Positions 9,954-18,855 of a stretch of DNA of 47,798 nt are shown here, in pieces. The position numbers were made by a program, and so were the translations under genes. How positions within the stretch are numbered: the stretch's first letter is position 1; each line of letters starts with the position of its first letter. The DNA comes from Crocinitomix sp. Lineage in GTDB: Bacteria > Bacteroidota > Bacteroidia > Flavobacteriales_D > Crocinitomicaceae. The stretch lies in the NCBI GenBank assembly GCA_030836155.1, contig JAURQI010000075.1, forward strand, positions 1 through 47,798, read 5' to 3'. A model generated the notes under the pieces. The model was not told the origin of the DNA and searched no databases. It saw nothing but the letters and a program-made list of their open reading frames with translations.

Positions 9954-11020
9954 TGACAACAGAAGAATCAGATAAGGATCAAATCACAGAGCAAGAGATT
10001 GACGATAGTCGAGAGGATCTTTTTGAGCATCATAAACTGATTGCGGATATCGGTCAAGACGCATTGAGAATTGATAAATTCTTGATGACGCGGATTCCAA
10101 ATGTATCCCGAAACAGAATTCAAAATATTGCCAAGGCCGGTACTCTTTTTGTTAATGGCAAATCCGTTAAATCAAACTATAAAGTCAGACCAAAGGATGA
10201 AATATCAGTGGTTTTGCCTTACCCTGTTCGAGAGACAAAATTAATACCAGAGGATATTCCCATTGAAGTGGTTTATGAAGATGATCAAATGATTATGGTC
10301 AATAAACCAGCGAATATGGTGGTGCATCCAGGATATGGAAATTACTCTGGAACCTTGTTAAACGGATTAGTCTATCATTTTGAAAACCTCCCTCAGCGTG
10401 AGGACTATTTTGGACGTCCGGGATTGGTTCACCGTTTGGATAAACATACTACAGGAATCCTTGTCGTAGCGAAGACGGAGCAAGCGCTTACTTGCTTGGC
10501 GCAACAGTTTCATGACCGTACTTCAGAACGTGTATATCACGCCTTGGTTTGGGGAGATGTTGAAGAGGATGAGGGAACCATTACGGGGCATATTGGGCGC
10601 TCTAAAAATAATCGAAAAGTGTTTCGAGTTTATGAAGAAGAGGAAGAGTATGGCAAACACGCGGTAACACACTATAAAGTGCTTGAACGGTTCCGTTATG
10701 TAACATTAGTAGAATGTCACCTCGAAACGGGGCGAACACATCAAATTCGTGTCCACTTTAAGCATATCGGTCACCCTTTATTTCATGATTTAGAGTATGG
10801 TGGAGACAAAATTTTAAAAGGAACAACATTTACGAAATACCAACAATTCATTAATAATTGCTTCAAGCTCTTGCCAGGTCAGGCTTTGCACGCAAAAACA
10901 CTAGGAGTAGATCATCCAATAACAGGTGAGCGCGTATTCTTTGAATCTGAATTACCTGAGGGATTTTTGAAACTATTAGAGAAATGGAGAGTATATAGTA
11001 ATAATAACGTTAATATTTAA
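9953..11020 (+). CDS. rluD: RluA/RluD-family 23S rRNA pseudouridine synthase
   Basis: The enzyme converts uridines to pseudouridine in rRNA, probably in helix 69 of 23S rRNA if it is a true RluD. An S4 RNA-binding domain occupies about residues 38-90 (RIDKFL...SRNRIQ...VNGK). The catalytic domain carries HRLDKHTTG, with catalytic Asp at about 163, then the GRTHQIRVH motif at about 261-269. The length of 355 aa suits RluD with an acidic N-terminal extension of about 30 residues. The start codon overlaps the stop of the T9SS cargo gene, so translation is coupled, although the functions look unrelated. The RluC or RluA substrate classes cannot be excluded from sequence alone. Confidence 0.88.
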   Translation: MTTEESDKDQITEQEIDDSREDLFEHHKLIADIGQDALRIDKFLMTRIPNVSRNRIQNIAKAGTLFVNGKSVKSNYKVRPKDEISVVLPYPVRETKLIPEDIPIEVVYEDDQMIMVNKPANMVVHPGYGNYSGTLLNGLVYHFENLPQREDYFGRPGLVHRLDKHTTGILVVAKTEQALTCLAQQFHDRTSERVYHALVWGDVEEDEGTITGHIGRSKNNRKVFRVYEEEEEYGKHAVTHYKVLERFRYVTLVECHLETGRTHQIRVHFKHIGHPLFHDLEYGGDKILKGTTFTKYQQFINNCFKLLPGQALHAKTLGVDHPITGERVFFESELPEGFLKLLEKWRVYSNNNVNI

Positions 11021-11124
11021 ACAGTTTAAATGCGTATTTTAACCCCTTAATGCGTCATAAAGTAAAATTAAATACTTATTTTCGCCTCTTACAGTAACAA
11101 GCTTATATCATAAAAGTAAACTAT

Positions 11125-13269
11125 ATGAAATCACTTAAGTCTTTTATTTTAATCGCTGGATTAGTTGCATTTGGTGCGACTGGATTTACTCAAAATACAG
11201 AGCCAGTTGTACGAAGCTATTCAGGTGAAGCCGTGAATCTTTGGAAAGCAGGAGCTTATTCTGAAGCAGCTGAGGCATTTAAAGTTGCAGCTGAGAAAAT
11301 CAGTCCGAAAAATGCCAAGGCACGTCAGAAAAAAGCTTATTTCACGTTCATGGCAGGTCGTTGTTACGATATGCTAAGTGAGCATGAAGCGGCTGAAGAG
11401 CAGTACGAAAAAGCAGTTTTATTGCGTTACCAAGAATGGGAGCCTTTGGTTTACATGTACTTGGCCGAAATGGAAATGGCACAGTGTAAGCATAACGAAG
11501 CCAAGGAGAACTATGAGAAATACTTAAAGTTAGACCCTACGAATGAAATGGCAAAAACACGTATTGCATCTTGTGATTATTATAAAGAAAGCACGGACAA
11601 TCCGACTAAGCACTTGGTAAACAACGTGACTAAGTTGAATACAAATTCATACGATTACGCAACGGTAATGGACCCAAGAGGAAAAGAAATGTACTTCACC
11701 TCTTCTCGTTCTGGATCTACAGGTGAAGGTGCTGACCCAATTACGGGTGAGAATTTCATGGACCTTTGGGTGTCAAAAATTGATCGTAAAGGTAACTGGG
11801 GACAACCTACACCTATGGAGTCGCCAATTAATTCAATGGACAGTGAAGGTAGTATTTGCTTTGATGCTCGAGGAAAAGCTGCTTGGTTTACGCGTTGTCC
11901 TGTAAAAGAAAAAATGAATTTAGGTTGTGAAATTTACATGTCAGAGAAAAAAGGAAAGACATGGGGAGAGCCTAAATTACTGGAACTGAAAGATCATGAT
12001 TCAACAAATGTTGGACAGCCAACAATTTCTCCTGACGGAAAAACGTTGATTTTCGCATCAAATATGGCCGGTGGTTTCGGTGGTGTTGACCTTTGGATGT
12101 CAACTTACGATAAGCGTTCTGATACTTGGACTTTACCAGTAAACTTAGGTGAAGATATCAATACAGCGCAAAACGACATGTTCCCAACTTGGGGACCGAA
12201 CAACGAGCTTTATTTTGCATCTGATGGACATGTAGGTTTGGGAGGTTTAGATATCTTTATGGCTGACCGCGTTGGAGAAGAGAATAAATGGGAAAATCCA
12301 ACGAACTTAGGTTACCCGATGAACTCTTGCCGCGATGATTACCATATCATTTATACGGAAAAAGATAAAGTTGAAAGAGGTTATATCTCTTCAAACCGTA
12401 ATGGTTCAAAAGGAAGTAACTCTCAGGATATTTGGGATTTCTATTTACCACCTGTATTGGTTGACGTAATGATTCTTGTTTCAGATCAAGAAGAAGGTTA
12501 CCCAATCGAAGGAGCAAAAGTGAAATTGGTTGGTTCTGATGGATCAAGCTATGATTTAGTAACAGACGCTTCTGGTCAAATAAACTTAGGTGCTAAGCCT
12601 GATGGTGAGCGTTATGTAGAGCCTGGTGCTACTTGGACCTTAGAAGTAGACGGAATCGAAAAATTATATTTAGGGGCTAATGATAATTTTACTACGGAAG
12701 GTATCGAGACCAATACGAGAATCATTCGTGATTTGAAAGTATTGAATATCGAGAAGCCATTACGTTTGCCTGAGGTTCGTTATGCACTCGGTAGTGCAGA
12801 GCTTCTTGTGGATACATTAAATGAAGATCCAAATCAAATGATCAATTCAAAGGATAGTTTGAACTATTTATATGATCTATTGATGGAGAATCCAAACTTA
12901 ATTGTAGAATTGATATCTCATACGGATTGTCGTGGTTCCGATCGTGCAAACATGACGTTATCACAAAAAAGAGCCGAGTCTTGTGTGAACTATTTGGTAC
13001 AAGAAAAAGGTATTCCTGCTGAGCGTTTAATTCCTCGTGGATTGGGTGAGTCAACACCGGCAACTTTAAAAGAAGTTGGTCCTGGAGGAGACACAACGTT
13101 CACCAAGTTAGAATGTGATCTGATTACAAAATTACAACGTTCTGAACCAGCAAAGTTCGATTATTACCACCAATTGAACCGTCGTACGGAATGTGTGATC
13201 TTAAGCTTTGATTATGTGCCGACTGAAGCGACTGAAGAAGAAGAAGAAGGAGACGGCTCAGACAACTAG
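11125..13269 (+). CDS. OmpA-family protein with TPR, PD40 and carboxypeptidase-like domains (PorE-like)
   Basis: This 714-residue protein has a signal peptide (cleavage near GFTQ), TPR repeats at about 30-160, and WD40-like PD40 blades at about 165-440 with the repeated TISPDGKTLIFAS and ELYFASDGHVG signatures. A carboxypeptidase-regulatory-like beta-sandwich follows at about 455-520 (EGAKVKLVGSDG), then a C-terminal OmpA peptidoglycan-binding domain at about 570-700 (SHTDCRGSD, LSQKRAESCVNYL, RGLGE). This order matches PorE, the T9SS component that links the machine to peptidoglycan. Paralogues with the same architecture are frequent in Bacteroidota, so orthology is not certain. The acidic C-terminal tail (TEEEEEGDG) is low-complexity. 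The gene is closed by a strong terminator and looks monocistronic. Confidence 0.85.
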   Translation: MKSLKSFILIAGLVAFGATGFTQNTEPVVRSYSGEAVNLWKAGAYSEAAEAFKVAAEKISPKNAKARQKKAYFTFMAGRCYDMLSEHEAAEEQYEKAVLLRYQEWEPLVYMYLAEMEMAQCKHNEAKENYEKYLKLDPTNEMAKTRIASCDYYKESTDNPTKHLVNNVTKLNTNSYDYATVMDPRGKEMYFTSSRSGSTGEGADPITGENFMDLWVSKIDRKGNWGQPTPMESPINSMDSEGSICFDARGKAAWFTRCPVKEKMNLGCEIYMSEKKGKTWGEPKLLELKDHDSTNVGQPTISPDGKTLIFASNMAGGFGGVDLWMSTYDKRSDTWTLPVNLGEDINTAQNDMFPTWGPNNELYFASDGHVGLGGLDIFMADRVGEENKWENPTNLGYPMNSCRDDYHIIYTEKDKVERGYISSNRNGSKGSNSQDIWDFYLPPVLVDVMILVSDQEEGYPIEGAKVKLVGSDGSSYDLVTDASGQINLGAKPDGERYVEPGATWTLEVDGIEKLYLGANDNFTTEGIETNTRIIRDLKVLNIEKPLRLPEVRYALGSAELLVDTLNEDPNQMINSKDSLNYLYDLLMENPNLIVELISHTDCRGSDRANMTLSQKRAESCVNYLVQEKGIPAERLIPRGLGESTPATLKEVGPGGDTTFTKLECDLITKLQRSEPAKFDYYHQLNRRTECVILSFDYVPTEATEEEEEGDGSDN

Positions 13270-13291
13270 CTAGAAAAATATTAAAATGTTA

Positions 13292-13328
13292 AGCACCTTT
13301 TCACGGAAACGTGAGAGGTGCTTTTTTT
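13292..13328 (+). terminator. Rho-independent terminator after the OmpA gene
   Basis: AGCACC (13292-13297) pairs with GGTGCT (13317-13322). TCACG (13301-13305) pairs with CGTGA (13310-13314) around a GAAA tetraloop. A run of seven T follows the stem. The next gene, purM, begins only about 22 nt after the T run, so its own promoter must lie inside or upstream of this structure, or purM depends on read-through. Confidence 0.88.
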
Positions 13329-13349
13329 ATTTGAGTTAATACCATATTG

Positions 13350-14516
13350 ATGAGTGACCAAAGATATAATTCAAGAGGCGTGTCAGCCTCAAAAGAGGAT
13401 GTACACAATGCAATCAAGAACGTAGACAAAGGTTTGTTTCCACAAGCTTTTTGCAAGATCGTTCCCGACCACCTAACGGGCGATGAAGATTATTGTATTG
13501 TAATGCATGCAGATGGGGCCGGAACAAAAAGTTCCTTGGCTTACATGTATTGGAAAGAGACAGGAGACGCTGCAGTCTGGAAGGGCATTGCACAAGACGC
13601 TTTAATCATGAATATTGATGACCTTTTATGTGTTGGCGCAACAGAGAATATCCTGCTCTCATCGACTATTGGTCGGAATAAAAATAAGATTGATGGAACG
13701 GTGCTTTCTGAAATTATAAACGGAACAGAAGAGCTTTTGGCAGATCTCCGAAAACATGGCGTGAATATTAATTCAACCGGCGGAGAAACAGCTGATGTGG
13801 GTGACTTGGTCAGAACGATCATTGTCGATTCAACAGTTATCGCTAGAATGAAACGTTCGGATGTGATCACCAATAAGAATATTCAAGATGGTGATGTCAT
13901 CGTCGGTTTAGCTTCTTATGGACAAGCCAATTACGAGACGGAATATAATGGAGGAATGGGCAGCAATGGTTTGACGAGTGCACGTCACGACGTTTTTAAT
14001 AAATATCTCGCAGAAAAGTATCCAGAAAGCTTTGACCCTGAAGTGCCGGAGGATTTAGTTTACAGTGGTTCAAAAAAACTGACCGATCAAGTGGCAAATA
14101 CACCGTTAGATGCAGGGAAATTGGTATTGTCACCAACACGGACATACGCGCCTGTAATTAAAGCTTTATTAGATCAGCATAGAGCTGATATTCACGGTAT
14201 GGTGCATTGCAGTGGAGGTGCACAAACTAAGGTGTTACACTTTGTGAAAAACTTGCACATCATTAAGGATGATATGTTTGAAACACCACCTTTGTTCAAA
14301 TTGATTCAAGAAGAATCAGGCACAGATTGGAAAGAAATGTACAAGGTATTTAATATGGGTCACCGTATGGAGATTTATGTTAAACCTGAATTAGCACAAG
14401 AGATTATCTCAATCTCTGAATCTTATGGAATAGAAGCAAAGGTTGTTGGCAGATGTGAGGCCAACGATGGAAATAAGCTGACGATTCGATCGGAATACGG
14501 AGAGTTTATTTACTAA
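13350..14516 (+). CDS. purM: Phosphoribosylformylglycinamidine cyclo-ligase (AIR synthase)
   Basis: PurM closes FGAM to aminoimidazole ribonucleotide with ATP, the fifth step of de novo purine synthesis, in the cytosol. The fold markers are present: YNSRGVSASKEDV at the N-terminus, HADGAGTKSS in the ATP/substrate region, the DALIMNIDDLLCVGA motif, and GGETADVGDLV. The length of about 388 aa corresponds to the longer PurM subtype usual in Bacteroidota rather than the 345-aa enterobacterial form. I use the ATG at 13350; a TTG immediately before it (13347) would add one residue. There are 24 nt between this gene and the zinc-ribbon/TerB gene, in the same direction. Confidence 0.9.
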   Translation: MSDQRYNSRGVSASKEDVHNAIKNVDKGLFPQAFCKIVPDHLTGDEDYCIVMHADGAGTKSSLAYMYWKETGDAAVWKGIAQDALIMNIDDLLCVGATENILLSSTIGRNKNKIDGTVLSEIINGTEELLADLRKHGVNINSTGGETADVGDLVRTIIVDSTVIARMKRSDVITNKNIQDGDVIVGLASYGQANYETEYNGGMGSNGLTSARHDVFNKYLAEKYPESFDPEVPEDLVYSGSKKLTDQVANTPLDAGKLVLSPTRTYAPVIKALLDQHRADIHGMVHCSGGAQTKVLHFVKNLHIIKDDMFETPPLFKLIQEESGTDWKEMYKVFNMGHRMEIYVKPELAQEIISISESYGIEAKVVGRCEANDGNKLTIRSEYGEFIY

Positions 14517-14540
14517 GCAAAAGCTTCAAACCAAACAACT

Positions 14541-15302
14541 ATGTTAGGATTTATCATTTTCGGGACAAGAGGGGTACGCAGTACTGTCGAACAAGGTCAA
14601 TTTTATTGCCCACAGTGCGACGGACAAAAACCTTATAAACTGAAAAAAGTAACCCAGTTTTTTACCCTGTATTTTATCCCGTTAATTCCACTTGGATCTA
14701 AAGGAAAATATGTGGAGTGTCAAAACTGTAAGAATACCTATATCGAACGTATTCTGGAAATGAAACCGACCATTGATGTAAGTGAACGTCCTCAGCCAAA
14801 ACCACAAGTTGAAAGCAGACCGCGAATAGATAGTAACCCTCAAACAGAAACGGTAGAGCAAATACCATCTTACGATACATCGGCAGATGATGAAAAACCT
14901 CGTCAGAGGCAAGAAGAAGAGTTGATGCCCGCAAAACAGCGAGCAATCAAAAAACTATTGATCATGATGATTTTAGCCGACGGGGTAGTCGATGATCAAG
15001 AGATTTCTGTTTTTCACAAAGTATATAAGGATATAACTGGAGCTTATGTGGGGAATATTTATCACGAAATTGATGTCGTGAAAGGAAAAAGAGAGAAGCC
15101 AGAAGAATACTTAAAAAGTGTTGCCACTTTCTTGAACGAAGAAGGCAAAAGGGATGTGATTAAGGCATGTATGATGATTGCAGCGGCGGATGGAGACATC
15201 GATCCAAGTGAGCTGAAAATGGTTAAGAAATTTGGTGAAGCCTTAGAAATGAGACCGGCTGAAGTCAAAGCTATCATTGATCAAGTTATTATTCCGGCTT
15301 AA
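14541..15302 (+). CDS. Zinc-ribbon protein with C-terminal TerB-like domain
   Basis: A 253-residue protein in three parts. The N-terminal module has two Cys pairs, CPQC (23-26) and CQNC (60-63), consistent with a zinc ribbon, with a hydrophobic stretch between them (about 39-51). Residues about 75-130 are a Pro, Gln and Glu-rich linker. Residues about 130-253 form a helical TerB-like domain with two acidic loops of the form ADGVVDDQE and ADGDIDPSE, typical metal-binding TerB signatures. No ter operon is present. The stop comes 28 nt before prfA, so it is likely co-transcribed with prfA and pyrF. Function unknown; a membrane-proximal metal-responsive adaptor is possible. Confidence 0.75.
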   Translation: MLGFIIFGTRGVRSTVEQGQFYCPQCDGQKPYKLKKVTQFFTLYFIPLIPLGSKGKYVECQNCKNTYIERILEMKPTIDVSERPQPKPQVESRPRIDSNPQTETVEQIPSYDTSADDEKPRQRQEEELMPAKQRAIKKLLIMMILADGVVDDQEISVFHKVYKDITGAYVGNIYHEIDVVKGKREKPEEYLKSVATFLNEEGKRDVIKACMMIAAADGDIDPSELKMVKKFGEALEMRPAEVKAIIDQVIIPA

Positions 15303-15330
15303 AAAAGAATTAGAGTTAAGATTAAACGTA

Positions 15331-16410
15331 ATGAGTGATATATTAAAAAAACTAGAATCGATTGCAGTCCGCTTCAATGAAGTAGGTCAACAAATTGTTG
15401 ATCCCGACATTATTGCTGATATGGATCGGTACGTGAAGTTGAATAAAGAATACAAAGAGCTCGAAGAAATTGTTCAGGTATATAAATCCTTTAAAAACGT
15501 TGTCGATAACATTGAAACGTCTAAACAAATGCTGGAAACCGAAGAGGATCCAGAAATGAAGGAGATGGCCAAAATGGAGCTGGATGAATTGTTGCCGAAG
15601 AGGGAAGAGATGGAAGAGGAGATCAAGGTTATGTTGATCCCGAAAGATCCAGAAGATGACAAAAATGTAATTGTTGAATTGCGTGCCGGAACAGGTGGCG
15701 ATGAGTCATGTATTTTTGTTGAGGATATTTACCGAATGTATTCCATGTATATCAAATCGAAAGGTTGGAAGATGGAAGTAGTGAATACCAATGAAGGCGG
15801 TACGGCAGGTTACCGCGAAATTTCATTCGAAATCGAGGGAGATGGGGTCTACGGAACGTTAAAGTTTGAATCAGGCGTTCACCGCGTGCAACGTGTTCCA
15901 GATACTGAATCGCAAGGCCGTGTGCATACTTCTGCAATAACAGTGGCAGTTATGCCAGAAGCCGAAGATGTGGATGTTAAATTAAACATGGCGGATGTCA
16001 AAAAAGATACCTACCGTGCATCTGGCGCAGGTGGTCAGCATGTCAACAAGACGGAGTCAGCTGTCCGTTTAACGCATATCCCGACGAATACAGTAGTAGA
16101 ATGTCAGGATGGGCGATCACAACACAAGAACTACGAAAAGGCCTTAACGGTGCTTAGAACGCGTCTGTATCAAGCAGAATTGGAAAAGAAACAAGAAGCG
16201 CGTTCAGCACACCGTAAATCATTGGTTTCAACGGGAGACCGGTCGGCAAAGATCAGAACGTATAATTATCCGCAAGGACGAATTACGGATCACCGAATCA
16301 ATAAAACAATGTATAACCTCTCTAGCTTTATGAATGGGGATATTCAGGAAATAATTGATGCCCTAAAGATTGCCGAGAATGCAGAGAAAATGAAAGCCGG
16401 AGATAATTAA
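15331..16410 (+). CDS. prfA: Peptide chain release factor 1
   Basis: RF1 recognises UAA and UAG stop codons and triggers peptide release in the ribosome. The peptidyl-transferase GGQ motif is at about residues 234-236 (SGAGGQHVNK). The stop-codon-reading tripeptide of the RF1 P-x-T class is present as PDT (190-192) in RVPDTESQG, which separates it from RF2 (SPF). With the ATG at 15331 the protein is 359 aa, essentially the standard RF1 length. An upstream ATT at 15277 would extend it into the TerB gene and is not a plausible start. It lies 12 nt upstream of pyrF in an apparent purM-TerB-prfA-pyrF run. Confidence 0.95.
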   Translation: MSDILKKLESIAVRFNEVGQQIVDPDIIADMDRYVKLNKEYKELEEIVQVYKSFKNVVDNIETSKQMLETEEDPEMKEMAKMELDELLPKREEMEEEIKVMLIPKDPEDDKNVIVELRAGTGGDESCIFVEDIYRMYSMYIKSKGWKMEVVNTNEGGTAGYREISFEIEGDGVYGTLKFESGVHRVQRVPDTESQGRVHTSAITVAVMPEAEDVDVKLNMADVKKDTYRASGAGGQHVNKTESAVRLTHIPTNTVVECQDGRSQHKNYEKALTVLRTRLYQAELEKKQEARSAHRKSLVSTGDRSAKIRTYNYPQGRITDHRINKTMYNLSSFMNGDIQEIIDALKIAENAEKMKAGDN

Positions 16411-16422
16411 TTAACCCAAAGC

Positions 16423-17244
16423 ATGACACACCAAGCACTGGTCGATCAAATCAAAAAAAAACAATCCTTTTTATGTGTAGGGTTGGATGTGGATTTAGCT
16501 AAAATTCCAGCTTTCTTATTGGATTATGATGACCCAATTTTTGAATTTAATAAACGCATCATTGATGCAACCAAAGACCTTTGTGTCGCCTATAAGCCTA
16601 ACATTGCATTTTACGAATGTCACGGAAGTAAAGGTTGGGAAGCCTTGGAGAAAACAATGAATTATATTCCCGATGAGATTTTTACCATAGCTGATGCTAA
16701 GCGAGGAGACATTGGAAATACTTCGCATTATTACGCGAAAACATTCTTTGAATATTTAAACTTTGATGCCGTTACCGTCGCACCGTATATGGGAGTGGAC
16801 AGTGTAACACCATTTTTTGAATATGAGAATAAGTGGGTCATTCTGCTGGCATTAACCTCTAATAAAGGAGCCTTAGATTTTCAGTTTACTACTGATATTA
16901 AAGGGGAAAAGCTTTTTGAAAAGGTGTTAAAAAAATCAGCTGAATGGGGAGACGAATCAAAACTGATGTACGTGGTTGGTGCAACCCGCTCCGAGGCCAT
17001 TGGAGATGTTCGCGCTTTAACCCCGAAACACTTTTTCTTAGTACCTGGAGTGGGTGCGCAAGGAGGTTCGCTCGCTGATGTCGCCAATTATGGTTGGAAC
17101 GATGATTGTGGCCTCTTGGTCAATTCTTCGAGAGGAATCATCTATGCAGGTAATGAAGAAGACTTTGCTGATCATTCCAGAAAAGCTGCTCAAAAGCTTC
17201 AGCAAGAAATGAAATTGGTGTTGCAAGAAAAGGGTTTTGTTTGA
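16423..17244 (+). CDS. pyrF: Orotidine-5'-phosphate decarboxylase (class II)
   Basis: PyrF decarboxylates OMP to UMP, the last step of de novo pyrimidine synthesis. The active-site [11 protein letters not shown] segment (about 91-101) supplies the catalytic Asp-Lys-x-x-Asp set, and KPN at about 58-60 supports substrate binding. The phosphate-binding region shows PGVGAQGG at about 209-216. The length of 273 aa and the motif form fit the PyrF subtype 2 found in Bacteroidota, Actinobacteria and some Proteobacteria. It lies 12 nt after prfA in the same direction, so it is probably in the same operon. A gap with one weak ORF follows. Confidence 0.95.
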   Translation: MTHQALVDQIKKKQSFLCVGLDVDLAKIPAFLLDYDDPIFEFNKRIIDATKDLCVAYKPNIAFYECHGSKGWEALEKTMNYIPDEIFTIADAKRGDIGNTSHYYAKTFFEYLNFDAVTVAPYMGVDSVTPFFEYENKWVILLALTSNKGALDFQFTTDIKGEKLFEKVLKKSAEWGDESKLMYVVGATRSEAIGDVRALTPKHFFLVPGVGAQGGSLADVANYGWNDDCGLLVNSSRGIIYAGNEEDFADHSRKAAQKLQQEMKLVLQEKGFV

Positions 17245-17277
17245 AAATAATTGACTTGCATAAAGGCAAATTGGTTA

Positions 17278-17436
17278 ATGAATAAGTGGTTTTGGTTTGG
17301 TGTTTTTACAATCCTCACCGCTATCGCAACCTATCAAGTGTTGACATTTTCATTTCTACAAAATAACGTAAAATATTGGACTTACATTGCCGTTGAAAGT
17401 CACACGATACCAAGATTGCACACTCATGATCTGTAA
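17278..17436 (+). CDS. Doubtful small hydrophobic ORF, possibly a truncated gene
   Basis: From the ATG at 17278 a 52-residue peptide would have one strong membrane helix (about residues 5-30) followed by a polar tail (HTIPRLHTHDL). The start lies 33 nt after pyrF, and the N-terminus (MNKWFWFGVF) looks like a real inner-membrane protein start. The reading frame then ends abruptly, and nothing convincing continues in the other frames up to the convergent amidohydrolase. It may be a genuine small membrane protein or the remnant of a longer gene. I cannot assign a function. Confidence 0.3.
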   Translation: MNKWFWFGVFTILTAIATYQVLTFSFLQNNVKYWTYIAVESHTIPRLHTHDL

Positions 17437-17507
17437 ATGGAATTCGGTAATCAGATGTCCCCTCTTTTTTAATCTAGAAGGGTTTTTATCAAGGCATATA
17501 GCTATAA

Positions 17508-18839
17508 TCACTCCAACCCATAACGCTCATGATACTTATCTGATAACTGCATCTGGTGATTATCCAGCACGATAAAATTTCCCTTGACCATTGCAATCGT
17601 GACATTATTGGAGCGCATATCCAGTGCATTTCCATCCGAAACAAATAAAGTAGCGTCTTTACCTTTTTCAAGGGAACCAATGCGTTCATCAACACCAAGG
17701 ATGCGGGCCACATTTAAACTGACCGAAGCGACAGCTTCCTCTTCCGTTAAGCCATAAGCCCATGCCGTACCAGCAAGAAATGGAATGTTACGCGCATTCA
17801 TGACTTCCATATCCCCAGCTGCTTGAATGCAATATTCAACTCCCGATTGCTGTAAGCGTTTTGCTTTGTGAAATACAGCATACGTCAAGTCGTCTTCAAA
17901 TTTTGGTAGGCTGTGCGGTCGACCTAACATTATAGCGATCTTATTTTCTTTTAAACGATCCGCTACCAAATCAGCATCATACCCGCCAACAATGACCGTA
18001 TGTGCCAATTTGAAATGGCGTGAAAAATCGACAATATCATTGATTTCTGGAGCATAATCTGCATGAATATACACCCTTTGTGATCCGTCAAAAATACCAC
18101 GCATCGCGTCTAGTTTTAAAAGCGGTTGCTCCGGTGATTTGTTCTTCGCATAAGCAGCCGATTCCTCAAAGAAATCATAAATGCGCTTTATCGTTTCATT
18201 GTACTTTTTATTTTCTTTACTTTCACCGGGTTCCGCCCACCATCCGGTGCTTTGATGTTTTCGAGGCCAGTTCATATGGATGCCATCATCAGCTTTATAA
18301 GCCGCATCTTCCCAATTCCATCCATCCAATGCCATAACTGAGGACGTTCCCGAGATCAGGCCTCCACGAGGAGTAGATTGCGTCACAAGAACACCATTCG
18401 TGCGGACAGTATACATGACTTTTGAATCGGTATTAAATGCAATTAATGAGCGTACATTTGGGTTGATGGTTCCGGTCTCTTGAAAATCTCTTGTAGCTCG
18501 AACAGCATCAATTTCAGTTAAGCCCATCGTTAAATTAGCACCGATAAATCCAGGATAGATATGCTTACCCTTGATAGAAATAATGGTATCCCAGTCCGTC
18601 TCATCCAACTGATACGTTAATGCATTTCGGACAAATAGAATTTTTCCCTTTTCAATGGCAACTGAAGCATTCGCTATCATTTTACCATTGCCAATATGAG
18701 CGGTTCCGTTTTGAAAAAGGATGCGTTCAAATTTTTGTTTCTGCGGACTAGGAACTTGTCCAAAACTAATCGTTCCCATCATTGCAATAAGGACCAAAAA
18801 GGGGAAACATGTTTTATTATTTTTAATGATATCAATCAT
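17508..18839 (-). CDS. Exported amidohydrolase-like protein lacking the HxH motif
   Basis: A 443-residue protein with an N-terminal hydrophobic signal segment (FLVLIAMMGTISFGQ). It keeps the amidohydrolase framework: a small beta-sandwich start (ILFQNGTAHIGNGK), the YPGFI entry to the barrel (about 95-99), and the C-terminal pattern ASVSLNVARILGVDERIGSLEKGKDATLFV. However, the first metal motif, normally D-x-H-x-H after PGFI, is replaced by GANLTMG. A binuclear or normal mononuclear metal centre is therefore unlikely, and the protein may be non-catalytic. It lies 16 nt downstream of the 1023-aa paralogue, so the two are co-transcribed. An accessory or regulatory subunit is one possibility; an altered hydrolase is another. 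Confidence 0.85.
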   Translation of the reverse strand: MIDIIKNNKTCFPFLVLIAMMGTISFGQVPSPQKQKFERILFQNGTAHIGNGKMIANASVAIEKGKILFVRNALTYQLDETDWDTIISIKGKHIYPGFIGANLTMGLTEIDAVRATRDFQETGTINPNVRSLIAFNTDSKVMYTVRTNGVLVTQSTPRGGLISGTSSVMALDGWNWEDAAYKADDGIHMNWPRKHQSTGWWAEPGESKENKKYNETIKRIYDFFEESAAYAKNKSPEQPLLKLDAMRGIFDGSQRVYIHADYAPEINDIVDFSRHFKLAHTVIVGGYDADLVADRLKENKIAIMLGRPHSLPKFEDDLTYAVFHKAKRLQQSGVEYCIQAAGDMEVMNARNIPFLAGTAWAYGLTEEEAVASVSLNVARILGVDERIGSLEKGKDATLFVSDGNALDMRSNNVTIAMVKGNFIVLDNHQMQLSDKYHERYGLE

Positions 18840-18855
18840 AATCTACAATTCAATT

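Noticed and set aside
14541-15302. Tellurite resistance gene
   Set aside because: Only a TerB-like domain is present, without terC, terD or terZ; the gene sits with prfA and pyrF.
15277-15330. Upstream extension of prfA by 18 residues
   Set aside because: It would start at ATT inside the TerB gene; the ATG at 15331 gives the normal RF1 length.
17387-17575. Second small ORF after pyrF
   Set aside because: Composition is not protein-like, it overlaps the convergent amidohydrolase, and it has no start signal.
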